A stretch of DNA of 8,261 bases, from positions 1-8,261 of the forward strand of contig DATJFH010000379.1 of the NCBI GenBank assembly GCA_035495815.1, given 5' to 3'. This document shows positions 1 through 6,934 of the stretch, piece after piece. The position numbers and the translations under genes are program-made. Each line of letters opens with the position of its first letter. The first letter of the stretch is position 1. This DNA comes from DATJFH01 sp035495815. Lineage in GTDB: Bacteria; Acidobacteriota; Terriglobia; Bryobacterales; Bryobacteraceae. Under the pieces are notes generated by a model, which was given only the letters and a program-made list of their open reading frames with translations, was not told the DNA's origin and searched no databases.

Positions 1-2
1 GG

Positions 3-2843
3 AATTTTCAGAGTCTGCTGAATCTGGTGCCGGGAGCGACGCCGGCGGTGTATCAGAACGCAGTGGCGGGATCGCCCGGCCGATCCCTGGTCACAAACAT
101 CACCGGCACACCCAACTCGGCCAACAATGCGCGGCTGGACGGCGCGCAGAACATGAGAGCCTCCCTTCCGCATCAGAATTTGTACGTTCCCCCGGCGGAA
201 TCCATCGAGACAGTCAACATCGCAACGAACAGCTTCGACGCCGAACAGGGTTTCGCGGGCGGCGCCGCGGTCAGCGTGATCTCGAAGAGCGGGACCAACC
301 AATTTCACGGAGTCATCTTCGAGCACCACACGGACAGCGGTCTGAAAGCGCGGTACTTCTTCGACGGCGCCAAAACGGCCAAGAACATCCTGAACACGTA
401 CGGCGGAACGATTGGCGGTCCGATTCGCAAAAACAAGCTGTTCTTCTTCGGAAGCTGGGAGGGGATGAAGGAGCGATCGAACTTCACCAAGATCACGACC
501 GTTGCGACCGCGAACCAGCGCGCCGGGAACTTCGCGGGTCTGTCGACGCAGTTGTACGATCCATCGACCGGCGCCGCGGACGGCAGCGGGCGTACTCTGT
601 TCCCGAACAACGTCATCCCGGCGAACCGGCTGAGCGCGCCTGCGGTGAAAATGGCGTCCCTGATTCCCTTGCCCAACCTGGGAGGAACTTCCTCCAATTA
701 TTTCGCCTCGGCGCCGGTCAGCTTCAATCGCGACAACTTCGATTTCAAGGTGAACTGGAACCAGTCGGACAAGACCTCCCTGTGGGCAAAATACAGCATG
801 ATGAAAGCGCTGGTGCATGACGAGTTCAGCCTGGGACCGGCCGGAGGGGCGGGACTGGCGAATGGGGGCAGCGCGGGGACGGGAGACGTGAGAGTGCAGG
901 TGGCGGCGATCGGCGGGGTGCATACGTTCTCGCCGCATTTCGTGATGGACGGGACGATGTCCGTCAGCCGCGATCCGCTCGCCCTGGTAGGTCCCGATTC
1001 GGGCGTCAACTTCGGACTGGACACGCTCAAGATTCCGGGCACGAACGGGCCTGATATCCGCTCGAGCGGAATACCGATGTTCGTCGTCGGCGGCTACGAG
1101 ACCTTTGGCAACTCCGAGACGTACATGCCAAAGTACCTCCGCAACACGTATTTCGCTTATTCATTGAATTTCAGCCTGACGAAGGGAAGCCACGAGATCC
1201 GGTTCGGCGCCGACGTGGTGCGCCTGAGGGTGGCCGAATGGCATCCGGAGCAGGGCGGGGGGCCGCGGGGCCAGTTCAATTTCGACGGGTCGGTAACGGC
1301 GCTGAGAGGCGGCTCTTCGCCGAACCAGTTCAATAATTGGGCGGCGTTCCTTTTGGGCCTGCCGCAGAGTGTGGCCAAGAGCATACAGCCGGACGATTCA
1401 AGGCCGCGGCAATGGCTGGAGGGCTACTACTTCCGCGATCGCTGGCATGCCACCAGGAACCTCACGCTGACTCTTGGCACAAGATGGGAATACTACCCCG
1501 TGATGAGCTTCGCGCATTACGGAATGGTGCGTTATGACCTGGCCAGCAACCGGGTCCTGATCGGCGGGCTCGGCTCGACGCCGCACGACGCCGGTGTTTC
1601 GGCCAGCAAGAAGTTGTTCGCGCCGCGCGTCGGCCTGGCCTACCGGCTGGGGCAGACGGGGGTTCTGCGGGCGGGCTACGGAATCAGCTACGACCCTCAA
1701 GGGCCGCTGTCGAATACCGGGCTTTATGCGTACCCCGTCATGGTCAATCAAAGCTTCGCCGGAAGCAGCGCTTTCGTTCCGTTCGGTACTCTCGAAAACG
1801 GGATTCCGCCGATCGTCTATCCGGACCTGAGTTCCGGAAGTATCCCCATGCCTCTTACCGCAACCACTTCGACGTTGGCGCCGGGGTTGTATTCGCGCGG
1901 CTATATCCAGTCATTCAACCTCGCTTATCAACGGCAGCTGCCGGGAGGGTTCGTGGGGACGGCCGCCTATTCGGGGACGCGCACCATACGCCAGAGCGTC
2001 AACTTCAACGCGAATGCGGCTCCGGCGGGCGCGGGCAACGCCGGCCGGCCGCTGGCTGTCACGATCGGCCGGACGGTCGACACCACCATATTCAGCCCGA
2101 TTGGAACGGCGAACTACAACGCGCTGCAGGCCGAGCTGAATCGTCAATTCAAGGGTGGAACGCTGGTGAAGGTATCCTATACCTGGTCGAAAGCCATAAA
2201 CATGACGGATTCGACTACGGGAACCTACCTGTTCAACTACCCGTCCTATGTGGCGCGCAACCGGGCCCTGGCCGGCTACGACCGGACGCAGAATCTTCGG
2301 ATCGCCTGGGTGTCGGAACTGCCGTTCGGGGCAGGGAAGCGTTGGGCGAGCGGCAAGGCCGGGAAAGCGCTGCTGGGGGGATGGCAGGTGAATGGTATCT
2401 TCAGCGCCTACAGCGGCACTCCTTTCACCGTAAGCGCAGCCGGCGGACCTCTCAACGCTCCCGGCAATTCTCAGACGGCCGACCAGGTGAAGCCGGAAGT
2501 GGCCAAGCTGGGCGGCATCGGCGTCAATTCACCGTACTTCGACCCGACCGCATTTGCTCCGGTCAGCCAGGCGCGGTTCGGCACATCGGGCCGCAATGTC
2601 CTGCGCGGTCCGGGACTGGTGAACCTGGACGCGGCGCTGTTCCGGAACTTCAACCTGACGGAGCGCGCCCATTTTCAGTTCCGGTTTGAAGCCTATAACG
2701 TGACCAACACGCCGCACTTCAACAATCCCGGCGCCAACGTTTCCACCGGTGGTTTCATGACCATCACGAGCGGGTTCAGCAGAAGTAACAACGTGGAAGG
2801 CGGCGAGAGGCAGCTTCGTTTTGCGCTCAGGATCAATTTTTAA
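3..2843 (+). CDS. TonB-dependent receptor, Oar-like (5' truncated by window edge)
   Basis: This is the outer-membrane beta-barrel receptor family that takes up ligands using TonB energy. The frame is open from the first complete codon at base 3. It begins in plug-domain sequence (NFQSLLNLVPG), so the GTG at 27 is internal and the true start lies upstream. About 946 residues are visible, of perhaps 1,100-1,200 usual for acidobacterial Oar-like receptors. Counting from base 3, the plug ends near GTNQFHG (about 97-103), followed by the family hallmark GGTIGGPIRKNKLFFFG (about 134-150). Barrel motifs include GGWQVNGIFSAYSGTPF (about 793) and EAYNVTNTPHFNNPG (about 896). The protein ends in an aromatic residue (LRFALRINF), as expected for a BamA-recognised outer-membrane protein. 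The N-terminal carboxypeptidase-regulatory-like domain usual in this family would be outside the window. No SusD-type partner follows. The ligand cannot be deduced; family assignment is secure. Confidence 0.95.
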   Translation, partial: NFQSLLNLVPGATPAVYQNAVAGSPGRSLVTNITGTPNSANNARLDGAQNMRASLPHQNLYVPPAESIETVNIATNSFDAEQGFAGGAAVSVISKSGTNQFHGVIFEHHTDSGLKARYFFDGAKTAKNILNTYGGTIGGPIRKNKLFFFGSWEGMKERSNFTKITTVATANQRAGNFAGLSTQLYDPSTGAADGSGRTLFPNNVIPANRLSAPAVKMASLIPLPNLGGTSSNYFASAPVSFNRDNFDFKVNWNQSDKTSLWAKYSMMKALVHDEFSLGPAGGAGLANGGSAGTGDVRVQVAAIGGVHTFSPHFVMDGTMSVSRDPLALVGPDSGVNFGLDTLKIPGTNGPDIRSSGIPMFVVGGYETFGNSETYMPKYLRNTYFAYSLNFSLTKGSHEIRFGADVVRLRVAEWHPEQGGGPRGQFNFDGSVTALRGGSSPNQFNNWAAFLLGLPQSVAKSIQPDDSRPRQWLEGYYFRDRWHATRNLTLTLGTRWEYYPVMSFAHYGMVRYDLASNRVLIGGLGSTPHDAGVSASKKLFAPRVGLAYRLGQTGVLRAGYGISYDPQGPLSNTGLYAYPVMVNQSFAGSSAFVPFGTLENGIPPIVYPDLSSGSIPMPLTATTSTLAPGLYSRGYIQSFNLAYQRQLPGGFVGTAAYSGTRTIRQSVNFNANAAPAGAGNAGRPLAVTIGRTVDTTIFSPIGTANYNALQAELNRQFKGGTLVKVSYTWSKAINMTDSTTGTYLFNYPSYVARNRALAGYDRTQNLRIAWVSELPFGAGKRWASGKAGKALLGGWQVNGIFSAYSGTPFTVSAAGGPLNAPGNSQTADQVKPEVAKLGGIGVNSPYFDPTAFAPVSQARFGTSGRNVLRGPGLVNLDAALFRNFNLTERAHFQFRFEAYNVTNTPHFNNPGANVSTGGFMTITSGFSRSNNVEGGERQLRFALRINF

Positions 2844-2913
2844 GAGAGAATACTGACTTCAGCCCGGCGCCGCGACGGGACTTCTTTCATGGTTGTCATT
2901 CAGGCGCAAGCCG
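2844..2913 (+). other. Spacer between receptor and cytochrome genes
   Basis: About 70 bases separate the receptor stop from the preferred start of the next gene. It contains a GC-rich stretch able to form only a 4-bp CCCG/CGGG stem (2863-2866 with 2876-2879) before a mixed pyrimidine run, too weak to call a terminator. No convincing promoter or strong Shine-Dalgarno sequence is visible. Read-through from the receptor gene is therefore possible but not shown. Confidence 0.4.
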
Positions 2914-5469
2914 ATGTATATCTTAAGAATTCGAATGAGACTCGCCGTCGAAGTTGCGGTTGCGCTGGGTTTTTCATTCGCCGCCGGGGGTGTGCTGGCC
3001 GCGCAAGTCGAACCAGGCGGCGCCCTGTTCGAATCGAAGGTGTCCCCCGTTCTTCGTAAAAACTGTCTGGGTTGCCACAATGAGCAAACGCGGTCGAGCG
3101 GTTTATCTCTCACGAGCCGTGAATCGGCTGTAACGGGAGGGAATCGCGGACCGGCCATCGTGCCTGGCCGCGCCTCGGAGAGCCTGCTGATACAGGCCGT
3201 TCAGCAAAAGGGCAGCCTCAAGATGCCTCCCGGGGGCGGAAAACTGCGGGATGAGGACCTCAAGGTATTGGCGGAATGGGTGAATCGGAACGCGCCCTGG
3301 CCGGAAGCGGCGAACAAGCCCGCTGCCGGTTCGGCTTCGCCCGCGGCCCGGCATTGGTCATTCCAGCCGGTAAAGCGGCCCGCGGTTCCCGAAGTCCATG
3401 TCGGGCTGGTTCGGAATCCCATCGACAACTTCATACTCGCGCGGCTGGAGAAGGCCGGGATTGCTCCCTCGCCCGAAGCGGCACGTACGACCCTGATACG
3501 GCGCCTCAGTCTGGACCTCATCGGCCTGCCGCCTGCCTGGGACGAGGTCGAGCAGTTCCTTCACGATCGCCGTCCGGACGCCTACGAGCGGCTGGTGGAC
3601 CGGTTGCTGGCCTCCCCGCATTACGGAGAACGATGGGGACGCCACTGGCTGGATGTGGCCCGCTATGCCGACACGAACGGCTATACGCGAGACAATTTCC
3701 GCCAGATCTGGATGTACCGGGACTGGGTGATTCAAGCGCTCAACCGCGACCTGCCATTCAACCAATTCATCGTCGAACAGATCGCCGGAGACCTGCTGCC
3801 GCAAGCGGGCCGCGACCAGATCGTCGCCACCGGCTTCCATCGCAACACGCAACTGAACCTCGAAGGCGGCGTGGATTTCGAGCAGTACCGCGTGGAAGCC
3901 GTGGTCGACCGGGTGAGCACGACGGGCCGCGCCCTTCTGGGGCTGACGCTGGGCTGCGCGCGATGCCACGACCACAAGTACGATCCGGTCTCGCAGCGGG
4001 AGTTTTATCAACTTTATGCGTTCTTCAACAGCATCGACGAATTAAGCGGCGAGCTCAGCGAGAAGGAGGCCCGGGCCCGCGTGTTCGAACCCACCCTCGA
4101 GTTCGGGACGCCTGAGCAGTACGCCCGGCGCGACGCCGTGCGCCTCCAGATCGCCGCGCTACAGGCCGAACTGGCAGGGTATGAAAAGCGTATCGACGAC
4201 CGGTTCGATAACTGGGAGCGGACCATCCCGGCGGAGGAACGCGCCGCCCTGTCCCGCGAAACCCTGGGGGCGCTGCGAACACCGCCGGACAAGCGCACCG
4301 AGGCGCAGCGAAAGATCCTCCGGGAACTCGGCCGCCGGCTGGATGCGGGGTATCAACAAAGGACCGAGGGCATCAAGGCGCTGGAGCAGAAGTCTCCGAA
4401 GATTCCGCACACCCTGGTGATGCGGGAATTGCCCCAGCCCCGTTCGACCCACATCCTGATCGGTGGCGATTTCACCAGCAAGGGGGTCGAAGTCCAGCCC
4501 GGGACGCCGGCCTTTCTGCCGCCGATCGAGAAGCAGGGGCCTGCTGCGACGCGTCTCGATTTCGCCCGCTGGCTGGTGGATCCACGCAATCCTTTGACGG
4601 CTCGCGTCACCGCGAATCGAGTATGGCAACATTATTTCGGACGAGGGCTCGTGCCGACCGAAGACGATTTCGGGTTGCGGGGCGCGCCTCCTACGCATCC
4701 GGAACTGCTTGACTGGCTCGCTTCCGAATTTATGGAAAAAGGCTGGCGGATGAAAGCGCTGCACCGGCTGATCGTGACTTCGGCCACCTACCGGCAATCG
4801 TCGGTACTGCGCGACGATCTGCGGAGCGCGGATCCGGAGAATCATCTGCTGGCGCGGCAGACCCGATTGCGGCTCGAGAGCGAGATCATTCGGGACGCCG
4901 GCCTCAGCGTGAGCGGCCTGCTTCAGGCAAAGATCGGCGGCCCGAGCGTGTTCCCGCCTCAGCCGGAGCTTGGAGGGCCTGTGCCGGAGAGCGGCCCCTG
5001 GGTGGCGGACAAGGGGGAGAGCCGCTATCGCCGGGGCCTCTACACTTCCCTGCGCCGCGGCTCTCCGCATCCCGTGTCGATTGCCTTCGACCAGCCCGAC
5101 GCCGGGCAAAGCTGCACACGCCGCGGCCGTTCAACCACGCCGCTGCAGGCCCTGGCTCTGCTGAATGACGAGGCCTTCCACGAGTTCGCGCAGGGAGTCG
5201 CCAGGCGAATTGTGGACCCGCCTTCCCTGGACACACGCGGGCGGCTGGACTTCGCATTCAAGCTCTGTCTCGGAAGGCTGCCGGAAGCGGGCGAGCGGGA
5301 ATCTTTCGAGCGATTTCTGGCGCGTGAACTCGATCGCTTCCGGACCCATCCCGACGAGGCCCGCCTGATTTCGGGGAATAATGGAGGGAAGGATCCCGCG
5401 GTCACGGCGTCCTGGGTAGCGGTCGGCCGCGTTCTTTTGAACCTGGACGAGTTCTTTACGAGGGAGTAG
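2914..5469 (+). CDS. PSCyt1-DUF1549-DUF1553 domain protein, secreted c-type cytochrome
   Basis: This protein probably works in the periplasm or envelope as a heme-containing enzyme of unknown reaction. From ATG 2914 it is 851 residues. A Sec signal peptide (Arg-rich start, hydrophobic core, likely cleavage after GGVLA, about residue 29) precedes a planctomycete-type cytochrome c domain with CLGCH at 51-55 and the likely distal heme Met in KMPPGGG near 104. DUF1549 spans about 166-375 (NPIDNFIL, LSLDLIGLPP, HYGERWGRHWLDVARYADT) and carries a second heme motif, CARCH at 348-352, followed by DHKYDP. A charged helical linker at about 410-496 leads to DUF1553 from about 546 (RLDFARWLVDPRNPLTARV, NRVWQHYFGRGLV, TTPLQALALLND). 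Start choice is uncertain: TTG 2893 extends the frame, while ATG 2935 gives a shorter leader and has a weak TAAGAA upstream. The gene ends 10 bases before its usual DUF1501 partner. Domain assignment is firm; the biochemical role is not established. Confidence 0.95.
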   Translation: MYILRIRMRLAVEVAVALGFSFAAGGVLAAQVEPGGALFESKVSPVLRKNCLGCHNEQTRSSGLSLTSRESAVTGGNRGPAIVPGRASESLLIQAVQQKGSLKMPPGGGKLRDEDLKVLAEWVNRNAPWPEAANKPAAGSASPAARHWSFQPVKRPAVPEVHVGLVRNPIDNFILARLEKAGIAPSPEAARTTLIRRLSLDLIGLPPAWDEVEQFLHDRRPDAYERLVDRLLASPHYGERWGRHWLDVARYADTNGYTRDNFRQIWMYRDWVIQALNRDLPFNQFIVEQIAGDLLPQAGRDQIVATGFHRNTQLNLEGGVDFEQYRVEAVVDRVSTTGRALLGLTLGCARCHDHKYDPVSQREFYQLYAFFNSIDELSGELSEKEARARVFEPTLEFGTPEQYARRDAVRLQIAALQAELAGYEKRIDDRFDNWERTIPAEERAALSRETLGALRTPPDKRTEAQRKILRELGRRLDAGYQQRTEGIKALEQKSPKIPHTLVMRELPQPRSTHILIGGDFTSKGVEVQPGTPAFLPPIEKQGPAATRLDFARWLVDPRNPLTARVTANRVWQHYFGRGLVPTEDDFGLRGAPPTHPELLDWLASEFMEKGWRMKALHRLIVTSATYRQSSVLRDDLRSADPENHLLARQTRLRLESEIIRDAGLSVSGLLQAKIGGPSVFPPQPELGGPVPESGPWVADKGESRYRRGLYTSLRRGSPHPVSIAFDQPDAGQSCTRRGRSTTPLQALALLNDEAFHEFAQGVARRIVDPPSLDTRGRLDFAFKLCLGRLPEAGERESFERFLARELDRFRTHPDEARLISGNNGGKDPAVTASWVAVGRVLLNLDEFFTRE

Positions 5470-5479
5470 AAGATCGATC

Positions 5480-6934
5480 ATGGACCACTCCAGCCCGATC
5501 CGCAATGCGATGCTGGCCGAGACGCGGCGGCACTTCTTCGAGCGCTGCGCCGTCGGGGTCGGGCAAATCGCGCTGGGCAGCCTGCTGAGCCGCGACCTGG
5601 CGCAGGCCGGGGAGCCGTCCAATCCGATGGCTCCCAGGCAGCCCCATTTCCCGGCCAGGATCACGAGCATCATTTATCTTTACATGGCCGGCGGGCCGAG
5701 CCAGTTCGAACTGTTTGACGACAAGCCGGCGCTGCGCAAGCTGGACGGACAGCCGATCCCGGCTTCCCTGCTGGAAGGCAAGCGATTCGCCTTCATGGAC
5801 CAGACGCGCCGAAATCCGACGCTGTACGCGCCCAAGCGGACGTTCCGCCAGTACGGACAATGCGGCAAGGTAGTGTCGGAGTGTCTCCCGCACCTGGCGC
5901 AGGTAGTCGACGATCTGGCGTTCATCAACACGGTCGCCGCCGAGAACCCGAACCACGCGCCGGCATCCATTCTGGCCAACACCGGCTCGACGTTATTCGG
6001 ACGGCCCAGCGCGGGCTCCTGGATCACCTATGGCATCGGAAGCGAGTCGCAGAGCCTGCCCGGATTCGTGGTTCTGCTATCCGGGCTGCGTACGCCCTTC
6101 GGGGCTCCCAACATCTGGCTCAACGGATTCCTGCCGGGAGCGTATCAGGGAGTGCCCTTCCAATCGGGCCCTGTTCCGATCCCCGATCTGGCCAGCCCTC
6201 CGGGCGTCTCTTCCGGCTTGCAGCACGACACGGTCGAAATGATCGGTGAACTGAACCGGAGGAGGCTGGCCGCAACGGGGGATCCTGAGATCTCGGCGCG
6301 AATCGCCTCCTACGAAGTAGCCTATCGCATGCAGACGAGCGGGCCGGAGCTGGCCGATTTCAGCAAGGAAAGCGCCGCCACGCTGGAACTCTACGGCGCT
6401 CAGCCGGGCGCCAAATCGTTCGCCAATAATTGCCTGCTGGCCCGGCGGCTGGTGGAGCGCGGCGTGCGCTACGTGCAGGTCTATCACTCCAACTGGGACT
6501 CGCACGGCGGACCCGGCGAGACGCTCACCCGTGACTTCGATCGTCTCTGCCTGGAGACGGATCGCGCTTCCGCGGCGCTGATTCGCGATTTGAAGCAGCG
6601 CGGGCTGCTCGATCAGACCCTGGTGGTCTGGGGAGGAGAGTTCGGACGCGCGCCGATGGGTGAAGTGAAGGAGGCGAGTGTCGGCCGCAACCATCACATC
6701 GAAGCTTTCCCGATGTGGTTCGCCGGTGGAGGCGTCCGGGCCGGCCATTCCATCGGCGAGACTGACGACATCGGTTTCTCGCCGGTTGCCGACCGCGTGG
6801 ACATCCACGACGTGCACGCCACCATCCTGCACCTGTTCGGCCTGGACCATAAGCGGCTGACGTTTCGCACGCAAGGCAGGGATTTCCGCCTCACCGACGT
6901 GGGAGGCCGGCTGATCCGGAAACTGCTGGCATGA
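5480..6934 (+). CDS. DUF1501 domain protein with Tat-type leader
   Basis: This is a 484-residue member of the DUF1501 family, related in fold to the alkaline phosphatase/sulfatase superfamily and of unestablished reaction. The N-terminus has a twin-arginine motif TRRHFF (15-20) followed by a hydrophobic stretch (CAVGVGQIALGSLL), suggesting Tat export in a folded state. An in-frame ATG at 5510 would give a shorter leader and keep the motif. Family landmarks appear in order: PHFPARITSIIYLYMAGGPSQFELFD (motif GGPSQFELFD at 71-80), NHAPA (158), GRPSAGSWITYGIGSESQ, VYHSNWDSHGG (NWDSHGG from 338), WGGEFGRAPMGE (384), NHHIEAFPMWFAGGG (404), HDVHATILHLFGLDH (443) and QGRDFRLTDVGG near the end. The His, Asp and Glu residues in these motifs are candidate metal ligands. 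Length is normal and the protein looks intact. It lies 10 bases after the DUF1549/DUF1553 gene, the common family pairing, and its stop overlaps the lactonase start, so co-translation of all three is likely. Confidence 0.96.
   Translation: MDHSSPIRNAMLAETRRHFFERCAVGVGQIALGSLLSRDLAQAGEPSNPMAPRQPHFPARITSIIYLYMAGGPSQFELFDDKPALRKLDGQPIPASLLEGKRFAFMDQTRRNPTLYAPKRTFRQYGQCGKVVSECLPHLAQVVDDLAFINTVAAENPNHAPASILANTGSTLFGRPSAGSWITYGIGSESQSLPGFVVLLSGLRTPFGAPNIWLNGFLPGAYQGVPFQSGPVPIPDLASPPGVSSGLQHDTVEMIGELNRRRLAATGDPEISARIASYEVAYRMQTSGPELADFSKESAATLELYGAQPGAKSFANNCLLARRLVERGVRYVQVYHSNWDSHGGPGETLTRDFDRLCLETDRASAALIRDLKQRGLLDQTLVVWGGEFGRAPMGEVKEASVGRNHHIEAFPMWFAGGGVRAGHSIGETDDIGFSPVADRVDIHDVHATILHLFGLDHKRLTFRTQGRDFRLTDVGGRLIRKLLA
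6931..6934 (+). promoter_or_regulatory. ATGA stop/start overlap, translational coupling
   Basis: The TGA stop of the DUF1501 gene (6932-6934) shares bases with the ATG of the lactonase gene (6931-6933). Only a weak GGA-containing element (CGGAAA, 6917-6922) precedes the ATG. The downstream gene is therefore probably translated by ribosomes terminating on the DUF1501 frame. The overlap is seen directly; the coupling is inferred. Confidence 0.65.

Noticed and set aside
27..29. GTG as start of the TonB-dependent receptor
   Set aside because: The frame stays open to the left edge and the residues before it (NFQSLLNL) match plug-domain sequence, so the gene begins outside the window.
2863..2879. 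CCCG/CGGG hairpin after the receptor gene as a terminator
   Set aside because: The stem is four pairs and the following bases are a mixed pyrimidine run rather than a T-tract.
2893..2922. Possible sigma-70 promoter: TTGTCA and TATATC with an 18-base spacer
   Set aside because: The -10 match is only four of six, and transcription would start about six bases before ATG 2935, leaving almost no leader. Such matches occur by chance.
3276..4115. Plus-strand open frame (279 codons) overlapping the DUF1549 region
   Set aside because: It is a frame-shifted reading of the DUF1549 sequence, Arg/Pro/Ala-rich, with no start signal or family similarity.
4159..5109. Long minus-strand open frame (316 codons) opposite the DUF1553 region
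   Set aside because: Its translation is Arg/Pro/Gly-rich with no recognisable motifs, and it lies entirely opposite a well-supported gene; such frames are expected opposite GC-rich codons.
6077..6874. Minus-strand open frame (265 codons) opposite the DUF1501 gene
   Set aside because: It is opposite a region full of conserved DUF1501 motifs, and its own sequence has no recognisable domain.
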